43,139 bases of DNA from Bacteroidales bacterium (GTDB lineage: Bacteria > Bacteroidota > Bacteroidia > Bacteroidales > UBA3824), in the NCBI GenBank assembly GCA_017543645.1, contig JAFYFR010000082.1, positions 1 to 43,139 on the forward strand, read 5' to 3'. Of the stretch, positions 1 to 8,548 are shown one piece after another; within the stretch, counting starts at the first letter, position 1, and every line of letters starts with the position of its first letter. The position numbers and the translations under genes were made by a program. The notes beneath the pieces are model-generated. The model saw nothing but the letters and a program-made list of their open reading frames with translations, did not search any database and was not told the DNA's origin.

Positions 1-1
1 A

Positions 2-1471
2 ACATTTGCGCAAAACATCTCAGGAGCGTCGGCTGCTGATTTGCAGAAAAACATCAACGACGCAAAAGCAAAAATTGCGAAGAGTGATGCCGACATTCAG
101 AATCCCAAAAGCGCAGCCAAAATAGCCACTTGGGAAAACCGTGCAAAAGTATTCACCGAGGCTGCAAGCGTCAACATCAAAGGCGTTTATGCAGGAATGG
201 AAGCCGCCAAATCGCAGAAGAATATGTTCAACAATTTGGAAATCCTCGTTGGTAGTCCTACATCGAAAAAAGCCGCTCAGGACGGCACCGAGATTTGGGT
301 TTACCCAACCATCAACTTCTACGTACAGAACAACCAAGTTCAGTATTGGGAAGAGACAGTAACTCCTGATCCCGCTCCGCTCGACAAGGCAGTTGAGGCT
401 TACCGCAAAGCCTGTGATTTGGACACCAAAGGTGCTTTCAAATCCAAAAAAACAACTGTTGAAGGTATCAAAACCATCAAGCAGATCTACACCAACAACG
501 GCATCAACAAATACCAGCTGTCGAAATACGAAGATGCTGCCGCCAACTTTGAAAAAGCTTTGGCTCTGGCAGATTTTCCCAAAGACCCGAAAGATACTGC
601 CCAAATTGATGGCTTAATAGCTTATTACGGTGGTTTGTCAGCTTATCAGGCTAAAAACTATGCAAAAGCTCGGAATATGTTCAACTCAAGCATCAACTTG
701 AAATACGAAATAGGTAAGAGCTACCACCACCTCTATCTGATGAAGATGGAAGAAGGTCAAAAAGACGAAGCTTTGAAAATTCTCCAGGATGCTTACGAAA
801 AATATCCTCAAGAGGAGAGCCTATTGTACGACGTAATCAACTACTACACTTCGCAAAAGGAATTCGAAATGGCTGAGACATATCTCGACAAAGCTATTGC
901 AAAATATCCCAACAACCTGAGCGTTCTCGGCGTTAAAGGCAGCATCTACGTAGAATGTTATAACAAAACAAAAGACAACTACTTGCAAGCCCGCAACGAA
1001 GCCGACTCTCTTAAAAAACTCGCCTTCAGAAACCGCAACAATCAAAAAGAGAACGACCGTCTCACAGCAGCTGAAAAAGCTAAGTTAGAAGAAGCTAACG
1101 CTCTCAGAAACGAATTTGAGGTTCAAATCAAGAAAGCAGAAGACACATATAACCAGATCTTGAGCAAAGATCCTAAGTATTTCGACGCATATTTTGCATT
1201 AGGTTTGATCAGTTACGACAAATCTGACATGGCTAAAAAAGAGGCAAGCTTAATTCCATTCTCTGAGGACAAAGACGGCTCGAAAGTAGCTGCAAAACAG
1301 GCAGAACAAAAAGAAGCCTGCAAAAAATCAATCGAATTCTTCGAAAAAGCCCTTGAAATCAGACCTACCAACCGCGACGTACTCACCAACCTCCGTATGC
1401 TTCACATACAGCTCGGCGAATACGACAAAGCCAAAGAGTTTAAAGACAAACTCGACGCATTAGGCAACTAA
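2..1471 (+). CDS. TPR-repeat protein, 5' end outside window
   Basis: The reading frame is open to the left edge, so the true start is missing; the first visible residues (TFAQNISGAS) look like the end of a signal peptide, which would place the protein in the periplasm or outer membrane. About 490 residues are visible. Several tetratricopeptide-like helical pairs can be read, for example around codons for YEDAAANFEKALALA, YAKARNMFNSSINL, DEALKILQDAYEKYPQ, FEMAETYLDKAIAKYPN and CKKSIEFFEKALEIRPTN. Between the fourth and last repeats lies a Lys/Glu-rich helical stretch that is probably coiled coil. TPR proteins are scaffolds for protein contacts, so the partner cannot be named from sequence. A strong terminator follows the stop codon. 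Confident as a TPR protein; function unknown. Confidence 0.85.
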   Translation, partial: TFAQNISGASAADLQKNINDAKAKIAKSDADIQNPKSAAKIATWENRAKVFTEAASVNIKGVYAGMEAAKSQKNMFNNLEILVGSPTSKKAAQDGTEIWVYPTINFYVQNNQVQYWEETVTPDPAPLDKAVEAYRKACDLDTKGAFKSKKTTVEGIKTIKQIYTNNGINKYQLSKYEDAAANFEKALALADFPKDPKDTAQIDGLIAYYGGLSAYQAKNYAKARNMFNSSINLKYEIGKSYHHLYLMKMEEGQKDEALKILQDAYEKYPQEESLLYDVINYYTSQKEFEMAETYLDKAIAKYPNNLSVLGVKGSIYVECYNKTKDNYLQARNEADSLKKLAFRNRNNQKENDRLTAAEKAKLEEANALRNEFEVQIKKAEDTYNQILSKDPKYFDAYFALGLISYDKSDMAKKEASLIPFSEDKDGSKVAAKQAEQKEACKKSIEFFEKALEIRPTNRDVLTNLRMLHIQLGEYDKAKEFKDKLDALGN

Positions 1472-1490
1472 ACGAAAACAAATATAGATA

Positions 1491-1533
1491 TCAAAGCCGT
1501 GAAACACAGTTGGTTTCACGGCTTTGATTTTTT
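1491..1533 (+). terminator. Rho-independent terminator of TPR gene
   Basis: A perfect 15-bp stem (TCAAAGCCGTGAAAC at 1491-1505 pairing with 1513-1527) with a 7-nt loop is followed by six T residues. It lies 20 bases after the stop codon of the TPR gene. Confidence 0.92.
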
Positions 1534-1599
1534 AGAAGCTTGTTTATTTATGTAATATAACCCATTTTCAATTGCAAAAAATTCCGATAATTGATATTA

Positions 1600-1900
1600 T
1601 GTTAAATAGAACATCTAATAAGCTATAAATTAAAGGATTAAAAAAATAGATTTATCACAACAAATAATCACGACAAATGCGTCTCTGGATAATGTTACAG
1701 AATTACACTCAAGGAATCCACGTATTAATACAATCCGATTAGTCAGCAAGACATTCATTGCATATGACACCTTGGAGACAAACATTGGTATTAAAAGGGG
1801 AATTTAAATGTTATGTTAAATAGAGGAGCGGATGAAATTGGCTCCTCCCCTATTACTATAATGAATTATAACTACTATCAAAATATTTTGTTAAATAGAA
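1600..1900. repeat. Three copies of the 11-mer TGTTAAATAGA
   Basis: The same 11 bases occur at 1600-1610, 1814-1824 and 1890-1900, all in the same orientation, flanking and following the ATP-grasp-like remnant. A small inverted repeat (GAGGAGC at 1823-1829, GCTCCTC at 1841-1847) lies directly after the second copy. The remaining bases of the 1534-2055 gap show no further gene, RNA or terminator that I can support. Confidence 0.5.
1634..1807 (+). pseudogene. Possible remnant of a sugar-transfer-associated ATP-grasp gene
   Basis: A 57-codon open stretch without a start codon lies in the otherwise empty gap after the TPR gene. Its translation contains NPRINTIRLVSKTF, which resembles the NPSSVNTIRIVT signature of the ATP-grasp family associated with sugar transfer in capsule and polysaccharide loci. 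The frame ends at TAA 1805-1807, and another frame continues for about 45 codons without a recognisable match. I read this as an internal fragment of a deleted gene. The match is from memory of the family motif and covers few residues, so confidence is low. Confidence 0.35.
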
Positions 1901-2055
1901 GATGTGTATTAGATAATTTGAATGAAAAATGAAAATTTGGATAGGTTTTTGATAGTTGCAATGATATCAAAAACATCATAAACAATATTACAACCATCAA
2001 ACCGCGTAGGGACATATATGAGAGCAGAAATTTTGTAAAGGATATCAACAAATTT

Positions 2056-4080
2056 TTGATAATCAAATTGTTGATACCATTTATATGTGGAATATTAGTA
2101 CAGTATTTTTTTTATCCAGGATTTTGGACAGCCACAGCAGGATTGGCATTGTCAACAGCATTTTTAGTGAAAGCCAACAAATTACAAAAAGGGAAACATA
2201 AGTACAGGTATCTGTATGGCGTGTCGGCATTTATGAGTTTTATGTTTTTAGGAATATGTGTGGCAAATATTCGTCACAAATCTTTACCAGACATATCTGA
2301 TTTTAAGGATAATGGAAAGAAAATAGCCATAGTTTCCCAGCCCTTGGAAGAAAAACCCAAATCGTGGAAATGCCAGCTACTGTTGCTCGACAACACCATG
2401 ACGGAACAATTTGAAATAGTCTCGTATTTTGCCAAGGATTCAACATGCCAGTTGCCCGAAATGGGTGATTTAATAATGTTTAACAGCAACTTACAACAAA
2501 TTAAAAACAGCGGAAATCCATTAGAGTTTGATTATGAAGAGTATATGGCAAAACAAGGGGTGTATTATTCGGCGTATATCAAAAGCGATGATTATTCTAT
2601 TCTGCATAACGGTTACCAAAAAGGGATAAAATATTATAGCTGCAAAATCAGGACATATCTTATAAATATTTATAGGAAATTTGACTTTTCGGAAAAGGAA
2701 CTCGGTGTTTTGGAGGCATTGACATTGGGCTACAAAAACGATTTGGACGAGGATACCAAGTCGGCGTTTCAATCGAGCGGCGCGATGCACGTTTTGGCAG
2801 TTTCGGGACTTCACACCGGCATTATTATGATGATTACCAGTGCGTTGCTATGTTTTTTGAACAAAAGCCGCCGACAAAGAATCATCAAGTGCCTGATTAT
2901 TTGCAGCGTGATTTGGATGTTTGCCGCAATCACGGGTTTCAGTTCAAGCGTCAACAGGGCGGCATTGATGTTCTCATTAATGGCGATTGGCGACGCAACA
3001 GGCAGAAACACAACCACATACAACACACTTGCATTGTCGTGCTTCATTCTGCTGATGATAAATCCGTATTTGATATTCAATGTAGGATTCGGATTGTCGT
3101 ATTTAGCTGTTCTTTCGATAGTTGCGTTGATGCCTCTGTTCGAAAAAATTGAAATATCCACTTCGAACAAAGTTTTGAAATATGTTATAGGAATAGTTTT
3201 TGTGTCGATAGCGGCGCAAGTAGGGACATCGGTTTTGAGCATCTGCACATTTGGACAGTTTCCTGTATATTTTTTATTAACAAATATAATAGTAATACCA
3301 TTAGCTTATATTATTATGATAGTTGCCATAATATTATTGGTGGTAAGCGGTATGGACTTCATAGCCAACGGAGTGTTCTACGTGTTGAAGTATGCTGTTA
3401 AGTGCATGACGGGAAGTGTTTCGTTTATAGAAGATATTCCCGGCTCATGTATCAAAAATATTTATTTGGATAATTGGAGCGCGATATTAATTTATTTCAT
3501 TATTGCATCATTAATAATATTTGCTTACTACGACCGTTTTGCGTGGATAAAAGCTGCCGTTGTAAGTTTGGCGTTGATTACCACCTTATATTATTACAAC
3601 ATTATCAGATACAAATGCCACGAAGTGTTTGCTGTATATAACATAAGCAAAACGAGTGCGGTACAAATCAACAACAAGCTAATAATCAACAATTTAGACA
3701 ACAAAGAAAAGACAATAACAACAGCTTCTCCCCTACTGGGTTACTACGGATTCGACCGCATGGAGATATTGAATTCGGATTCGCTGAAGTATTCGGAAAA
3801 ATTTTTTAATGTTGAAGGCAAAGTGGTGGGTTTGATTAACAACCGGCAGTTACTTGAAGCTTTGCAGGATAACTTTAAGACCGACGTACTGATTTTGAGC
3901 AACAACGCCGACTGCACCGTGGAAGAGTTGAAGCAGAGGTTTAACCCGGAAATAATAGTATTTGATTCATCTAATTCGTTTAAATACAGGCAGAAACAAA
4001 AAGCATCCGACACAACAGTTCACATTCACGATGTGGCTGAAAACGGCGCGTTTGTTCTCGGAGAAATAAAATATTTTTAA
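2056..4080 (+). CDS. comEC: ComEC/Rec2-family DNA uptake membrane protein
   Basis: ComEC forms the inner-membrane channel that carries single-stranded DNA into the cell during natural transformation. The 674-residue protein has hydrophobic N-terminal segments, a soluble DUF4131-like region to about residue 170, and then the competence domain. That domain carries the family signature LGYKNDLDEDTKSAFQSSGA followed by HVLAVSGLHTG, then a run of membrane helices to about residue 510. The C-terminal 150 residues resemble a decayed metallo-beta-lactamase-like domain without its HxHxDH metal motif, as is common in Bacteroidota ComEC. The start is uncertain: the frame is open back to 1945 but holds no ATG, so TTG at 2056, with an AAAGG 14 bases upstream, is the best candidate. 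A comF homologue lies at 9189-9905. Confidence 0.85.
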   Translation: MIIKLLIPFICGILVQYFFYPGFWTATAGLALSTAFLVKANKLQKGKHKYRYLYGVSAFMSFMFLGICVANIRHKSLPDISDFKDNGKKIAIVSQPLEEKPKSWKCQLLLLDNTMTEQFEIVSYFAKDSTCQLPEMGDLIMFNSNLQQIKNSGNPLEFDYEEYMAKQGVYYSAYIKSDDYSILHNGYQKGIKYYSCKIRTYLINIYRKFDFSEKELGVLEALTLGYKNDLDEDTKSAFQSSGAMHVLAVSGLHTGIIMMITSALLCFLNKSRRQRIIKCLIICSVIWMFAAITGFSSSVNRAALMFSLMAIGDATGRNTTTYNTLALSCFILLMINPYLIFNVGFGLSYLAVLSIVALMPLFEKIEISTSNKVLKYVIGIVFVSIAAQVGTSVLSICTFGQFPVYFLLTNIIVIPLAYIIMIVAIILLVVSGMDFIANGVFYVLKYAVKCMTGSVSFIEDIPGSCIKNIYLDNWSAILIYFIIASLIIFAYYDRFAWIKAAVVSLALITTLYYYNIIRYKCHEVFAVYNISKTSAVQINNKLIINNLDNKEKTITTASPLLGYYGFDRMEILNSDSLKYSEKFFNVEGKVVGLINNRQLLEALQDNFKTDVLILSNNADCTVEELKQRFNPEIIVFDSSNSFKYRQKQKASDTTVHIHDVAENGAFVLGEIKYF

Positions 4081-4138
4081 AAAAATGCCAAACTTTAAAA
4101 CATATTTTTAAAAGCACCGTTATAAAAGAGTTGAAATG

Positions 4139-4146
4139 TATATTTG
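4139..4146 (+). promoter_or_regulatory. Candidate -7 promoter box for lipoprotein gene
   Basis: TATATTTG matches the Bacteroidota -7 consensus TAnnTTTG and lies 49 bases before the ATG at 4196. No clear TTTG -33 element is seen at the expected spacing. Confidence 0.5.
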
Positions 4147-4195
4147 AACATACAATTAATTTAAAAATAAACACTAACAATTAATTTAACGAAAA

Positions 4196-4834
4196 ATGAA
4201 AAAATTGACATTAGGATTCATGCTGTTTGCTTTGGCAGCAGCAACAATGTTCACTTCGTGCAAGAAAGATGACGACGGTGATAACAGCGGTAGTATGGCA
4301 CAGATTACCGCCAGCGGCGATATTAGTTTTTCAGCCACTGCAGCAGCAAGACTCACCACCAATAATGACGCTTCTGCTTCTGGATCTAAATTCTCACTCT
4401 CAAACTTATTGAGTCAAAGTGATACAAAAACAAGTATCTTCGGTTTGAACAAAGAACAGCAAGGTATTTATATCACCGTAAACGGCACTTCTGCTGGTGA
4501 TTACAAATTTGGTCTTGACGTAAACCAAAATAGCGCAACCGGTTTGCTGATTGATTATTTAACAAACGGCAGCATCGAAGAAACATTGAAAGGCGCAATA
4601 GATGCAAACACAGGATGCTTCATAATTTACAAAGCCTCCTCTAAGGCAGAAGCTGGTGGCGATGATTATTTTGCTTCAACGAAGGCTACTGTCACAATGA
4701 AAGAACCTCTCACTGTTGGCAAACTCAGCTATATTCAAGGCAGTTATACAGCTGAACTCCAGAACAAAAGCGGAAAAAAACTTTCTATCTCAGGATCGTT
4801 CAAATGTCCTGGCTTAAACAGCACTGGTAACTAA
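4196..4834 (+). CDS. Lipoprotein of unknown function
   Basis: The 212-residue product starts with a signal peptide and lipobox (ATMFTSC, lipidated Cys at residue 22) followed by an acidic stretch (KKDDDGDN), which in Bacteroidota often serves as a surface-export signal. The rest is rich in Ser, Thr, Gly and short alternating hydrophobic segments (for example DISFSATAAARL and KLSISGSFKC), which suggests a beta-sandwich. I recognise no family. It stands alone as a single-gene transcript, with a promoter box upstream and a terminator downstream. Confidence 0.8.
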   Translation: MKKLTLGFMLFALAAATMFTSCKKDDDGDNSGSMAQITASGDISFSATAAARLTTNNDASASGSKFSLSNLLSQSDTKTSIFGLNKEQQGIYITVNGTSAGDYKFGLDVNQNSATGLLIDYLTNGSIEETLKGAIDANTGCFIIYKASSKAEAGGDDYFASTKATVTMKEPLTVGKLSYIQGSYTAELQNKSGKKLSISGSFKCPGLNSTGN

Positions 4835-4856
4835 ATAGGTTCATAAAAAAACAAAA

Positions 4857-4890
4857 AATCCGGTTGATATTCTCAGCCGGATTTTTTTTT
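4857..4890 (+). terminator. Rho-independent terminator after lipoprotein gene
   Basis: An 11-bp stem with one G-U pair (AATCCGGTTGA at 4857-4867 against TCAGCCGGATT at 4873-4883), a 5-nt loop and a nine-T tail, 22 bases after the stop codon. Confidence 0.9.
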
Positions 4891-4917
4891 ATTTATTATT
4901 TATTGCTTAACTTTGCG

Positions 4918-5076
4918 AAAGATAAAGTATTGATAGTACAAGAACTAAAAGATATCAATGCCTGAGGAGCGACAAGCAAAGTATTATTTAAAGAAAAACT
5001 TGAACACTTTATTTCCCACAACGACCAAAACGGACAACTATTAATCGTTGAAGACTCAAATATTAATTTTTACTAA
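4918..5076 (+). pseudogene. Short gene remnant interrupted by TGA
   Basis: In one frame the sequence reads KDKVLIVQELKDINA, then TGA at 4963-4965, then GATSKVLFKEKLEHFISHN and continues to ...GQLLIVEDSNINFY with a stop at 5074-5076. The composition (charged helix followed by a QLLIVED strand) is protein-like, and the end resembles the tail of an ATPase-type domain, but I cannot name a family. There is no start codon or promoter. It could be the 3' end of a gene lost by deletion, or chance. Confidence 0.3.
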
Positions 5077-5094
5077 CCTTAAATATAACACATC

Positions 5095-5526
5095 ATGGAA
5101 ATGATAATTATTCCGATAGTGGTGTTAGCCATTATCCTATTTTTCTCAACTATCAAACAGATAAACCAATACGAGCGCGGAATCAAATTCCGTTTCGGTA
5201 AATTCGTAAAGATTCTCTCCCCGGGATGGAGCGTGATTATTCCTGTTCTGGAAAGCGTCAAAAAAGTGGACGTGCGCACCAAAGCCGTGGATGTGCCGTC
5301 GCAGGAGGCAATCACACGCGACAATGTGTCGGTACAAATCAACGCAGTTCTCTATTTCAAAATCTTTGATGCGAGTAAAGCCATTCTCGAAGTAGAAAAA
5401 TTCCTGTGGGCAGTAGGACAGCTCGCCCAGACTACCATGCGCAACGTTGTAGGCTCGGTTACGTTAGACGAGCTTCTCTCCGAGCGCGATAAAATCAGCC
5501 TTCAGAAAATTTCTAACAAACAATAA
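5095..5526 (+). CDS. SPFH/band 7 protein, C-terminally truncated
   Basis: SPFH (slipin/stomatin-type) proteins form ring-shaped membrane scaffolds. The start is typical: one N-terminal membrane helix (residues 3-20), then the band 7 domain with NQYERGIKFRFGKF, SPGWSVIIPV, VDVRTKAVDVP, TRDNVSVQINAVLYF and RNVVGSVTLDELLSERDKI. Slipins normally run to 250-310 residues, continuing with a helical coiled-coil region that drives oligomerisation. Here the family match stops at DKI and the protein ends ten residues later at residue 143. The next gene begins 5 bases on, so the missing part is not present in another frame. This looks like a deletion that joined the gene to bglX; the remaining product may be non-functional. 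Confidence 0.8.
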   Translation: MEMIIIPIVVLAIILFFSTIKQINQYERGIKFRFGKFVKILSPGWSVIIPVLESVKKVDVRTKAVDVPSQEAITRDNVSVQINAVLYFKIFDASKAILEVEKFLWAVGQLAQTTMRNVVGSVTLDELLSERDKISLQKISNKQ

Positions 5527-5531
5527 AATAT

Positions 5532-7811
5532 ATGAGTATGAAACTAAAACAAATATTCGCGGCCGCACTGGCTTGTGCCGGTGTGGCTTGCCAAAATGCT
5601 GAAACACAAGATGATTATGTATCGAAACTGATGTCAGAGATGACGTTGGACGAGAAAATCGGCCAGTTGAACCAACAAGTGGCAGGCGGTATCACAACAG
5701 GTGCACCCCAAGACACCGAGTGTGGCAAAGCCATTATAGATGGACAGATCGGTTCTATCTTCAACGTGGTGGGCGTTGAGAATATCAAAAAACTTCAGAA
5801 ACTCGCCGTTGAAGACTCACCTCACAAAATTCCGCTTTTGGTTGGAATGGACGTGATTCATGGTTTCCAAACGATTTTTCCAATACCCTTGGGATTATCA
5901 TGCACATGGGACATCGACAAAATAGAGCACTCTGCAGCCATCGCAGCCAAAGAGTCGGCAGCCAACGGCATTGGGTGGACATTCTCGCCGATGGTTGACA
6001 TTGCTTTGGACGCTCGCTGGGGTCGTCAGGCTGAAGGCGGCGGCGAAGATCCGTTTTTGGGCGGAGAGATTGCCAAAGCTATGGTTCGCGGCTACCAAGG
6101 CACTGATTTAAAGCAAGATGACAAAATCTTGGCTTGTATCAAGCACTTCGCTCTTTATGGCGGAGCAGAATCCGGCATTGACTACAACACAGTGGATATG
6201 AGCCGGATGCGTATGTTCAACCAATATTTTCCGCCCTACAAAGCTGCCGTAGAACAAGGCGCAGGCTCGGTGATGTCGAGTTTCAACGTAGTGGACGGAA
6301 TACCTGCCACCGGCAACAGATGGCTCCTGACCGACATTTTACGCAACCGCTGGGGATTCAAGGGCATGGTAGTTACCGACTACGCCTCGATAAACGAAAT
6401 ACAGATTCACGGCGTGGGCGAAAGCTTGAAAGAGAACGCCGCACTTGCCCTCAAAGCCGGAACCGACATGGATATGGTGTCAAAAGCATTTCTAAACAAT
6501 TTGAAAGATGCTCTTAATGAGGGACTTATCACCGAAAGCGACATCAACACAGCCTGCCGAAGGGTTTTGGAGACCAAACAAAAACTCGGTCTTTTTGACA
6601 ATCCCTACAAATATTTGGATGGCAAGATTCCTGAGTCGGTTACCTATTGTCAAGAGCATAAGGACTTTGCAAGAGAGATAACGGCAGAAAGCTTTGTCCT
6701 TCTGAAAAACGAGAACAACCTTCTTCCGCTCAAGAAACAAGGAACTATCGCTCTTGTAGGACCGTTGGCAGATTCACGTTCCGACATGGCTGGATGCTGG
6801 GCGTTTACACAGAGCTCTACAAAGTACTCCACACTAAAAGAAGCTTTTGAAAAGTATCTCGACGGAGCGGCGAAAGTACTAACCGCACAAGGCTGCATCG
6901 TGAGCGACAACGAGAGAACAAAAAACATGATGCAACGTGGCAGAGGCGCACAACAGACTCTGACAATGGACAATGCCGACGCCATCAAAGAGGCTGTGGC
7001 CATTGCCAAAAAAGCAGATGTAATAGTATGTGCCTTAGGCGAAACATCATGGATGAACGGAGAAAGCAACTCGCGTAGCGACATTGAGCTGCCCAAAACA
7101 CAGAAAGAGCTGTTAAGAGAGCTTGTGAAACTCCACAAACCTATCGTGCTACTCAACTTTGCTGGCAGAGCCACGGTTCTAACCGAGGAGAGCGAGACTA
7201 TTCCGGCGATAATGAATGTATGGTACGGCTCAGAGGTTGCCGACGCAATCTGCGACGTGATATTCGGCGACAAATCTCCTTCTGGCAAACTCACAGTTTC
7301 GATGCCCAAAAGCGTTGGACAATTGCCAATTTACTACAACAAACTCAGCTCCGGACGTCCAGTGGAGGACAATCATCCCAATTTTGTTTTGTTCAATGGC
7401 AACTATATGGATATTTCCAATGGTCCCCTCTACCCTTTCGGCTACGGATTGAGCTACACTACGTTTGAGTATTCTGACTTAACGCTCAGTAAATCGCAAA
7501 TCACTGGAAACGAGAGCGTTAAGGCAAAAATAACAGTAAAAAACACTGGCAATTACGATGCCGATGAGATTGTACAGCTCTACATTCACGATATTTACGC
7601 ATCTATCTGCCGTCCTATCAAAGAGTTAAAAGGTTTCAAACGCATTTTTATCCCCAAAGGCGAAAGTCGCGAGGTAGAGTTTGAAATCACACCCGAGATG
7701 CTGAAGTTTTACAACTACGATTTGCAATTCGTCTTGGAAAAAGGCGACTTTGAAATTATGGCAGGCGGAAACTCCAACGACTTGAAAAAGGCAAAACTAA
7801 CTGTAAATTAA
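5532..7811 (+). CDS. bglX: Glycoside hydrolase family 3 beta-glucosidase
   Basis: A retaining GH3 enzyme that removes terminal beta-glucose from oligosaccharides; 759 residues is the usual length for BglX-type enzymes. A lipobox-like LACAGVAC puts a lipidated Cys at residue 20, so the enzyme is probably anchored in a membrane. The N-terminal barrel runs to about residue 370 and contains EGGGEDPFLGG, the substrate-binding KHF (204-206) and the nucleophile region GMVVTDYASI with Asp283. The second alpha/beta domain starts near FVLLKNENNLLPL. A fibronectin III-like domain ends the protein after FGYGLSYTTFEYSDLTL. It follows the truncated SPFH gene by 5 bases and may share its transcript. It overlaps the convergent nitroreductase gene by 15 bases. 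Confidence 0.93.
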   Translation: MSMKLKQIFAAALACAGVACQNAETQDDYVSKLMSEMTLDEKIGQLNQQVAGGITTGAPQDTECGKAIIDGQIGSIFNVVGVENIKKLQKLAVEDSPHKIPLLVGMDVIHGFQTIFPIPLGLSCTWDIDKIEHSAAIAAKESAANGIGWTFSPMVDIALDARWGRQAEGGGEDPFLGGEIAKAMVRGYQGTDLKQDDKILACIKHFALYGGAESGIDYNTVDMSRMRMFNQYFPPYKAAVEQGAGSVMSSFNVVDGIPATGNRWLLTDILRNRWGFKGMVVTDYASINEIQIHGVGESLKENAALALKAGTDMDMVSKAFLNNLKDALNEGLITESDINTACRRVLETKQKLGLFDNPYKYLDGKIPESVTYCQEHKDFAREITAESFVLLKNENNLLPLKKQGTIALVGPLADSRSDMAGCWAFTQSSTKYSTLKEAFEKYLDGAAKVLTAQGCIVSDNERTKNMMQRGRGAQQTLTMDNADAIKEAVAIAKKADVIVCALGETSWMNGESNSRSDIELPKTQKELLRELVKLHKPIVLLNFAGRATVLTEESETIPAIMNVWYGSEVADAICDVIFGDKSPSGKLTVSMPKSVGQLPIYYNKLSSGRPVEDNHPNFVLFNGNYMDISNGPLYPFGYGLSYTTFEYSDLTLSKSQITGNESVKAKITVKNTGNYDADEIVQLYIHDIYASICRPIKELKGFKRIFIPKGESREVEFEITPEMLKFYNYDLQFVLEKGDFEIMAGGNSNDLKKAKLTVN

Positions 7812-8435
7812 GTCATCCAATCTCACCTTAGGAACTATGTGGACATTGTTTTCATCGCGGTAGTAGTTGTGATTCTGCGTTTCGGAAATCTCCTCAAGAC
7901 AGAATTTTTCGGCTGACTTGCCAATTGCTAAAATAGCTAACGGATTGTGTTTCAGGTGAAAAAACTCCTTGATTTGATTCTTGTCGAAGGCGCAGACGAT
8001 AATGCCGTTGAGACCGATTTCTACGGCTTTCAACAGCATCGACTGCAGCGAAATACCGAGATCAATGTCCACATATTTTGTTTCTTCCACAGAGGAACAA
8101 ACAATTATAAAAGCCTTTGGCTCAGTGCCTTTGATAGGGAGATGCAATTCGGGAAGCGCACCGCCGAGCTTGATATTCTTCAACACAAAATCAGCCTCGC
8201 TGCCACCGGCAACAGGTTTGAAACGCAACACCTGCTGATTACGAGCCGAGGCAATCTTGGTATTTACGGCGATGATTTTGCGCAGGACATCAGGTTTAAC
8301 TTCAAATTCAACATCGTAACCCCTTGTGCTACGGTTTTTTAACAGAAGATTATCAAGAGTCTGACCAATTTTCCTAACCGATTTTTTTTGACCGAAAACT
8401 TCATCGTAACGGTTTTCTAAATAGTTGTCTGCCAT
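7797..8435 (-). CDS. Nitroreductase-family flavoprotein
   Basis: Nitroreductase-fold proteins bind FMN and use NAD(P)H to reduce nitro compounds, quinones or similar substrates. The family features seen are the NRSTRGYD phosphate-binding motif, ASARNQQVLRF (the 'SAxNxQPWRF' region), DLGISLQSMLLKAVEIGLNGI for the dimer and FMN helix, and LAILAIGKSAE near the end. The ATG at 8433-8435 is preferred. A GTG at 8469-8471 would add 12 residues that do not match the family. The protein is about 212 residues. The true substrate cannot be told from sequence. It is divergent from the lipoprotein gene at 8549. Confidence 0.85.
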   Translation of the reverse strand: MADNYLENRYDEVFGQKKSVRKIGQTLDNLLLKNRSTRGYDVEFEVKPDVLRKIIAVNTKIASARNQQVLRFKPVAGGSEADFVLKNIKLGGALPELHLPIKGTEPKAFIIVCSSVEETKYVDIDLGISLQSMLLKAVEIGLNGIIVCAFDKNQIKEFFHLKHNPLAILAIGKSAEKFCLEEISETQNHNYYRDENNVHIVPKVRLDDLIYS

Positions 8436-8510
8436 AATGTTAATCGTATTATTTGGTGAATAATCAGCCACTAAGTTAGAAAATTATTTCGTTCACGTCA
8501 AAATCTTTGC

Positions 8511-8518
8511 TAAATTTG
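8511..8518 (+). promoter_or_regulatory. Candidate -7 promoter box for lipoprotein gene
   Basis: TAAATTTG matches TAnnTTTG and lies 30 bases upstream of the ATG at 8549, in the divergent gap with the nitroreductase gene. Confidence 0.55.
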
Positions 8519-8548
8519 CAACCGAAATTTTTACTAACAGCATAGAGA

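Noticed and set aside
1823..1847. GAGGAGC/GCTCCTC inverted repeat as a terminator
   Set aside because: A 7-bp stem with an 11-nt loop and no T tract; a strong terminator already ends the TPR gene at 1491-1533.
1878..2066. 62-codon minus-strand hydrophobic open frame in the gap before comEC
   Set aside because: Hydrophobic residues come from A/T-rich sequence; overlaps the comEC start and has no promoter box or homology that I recognise.
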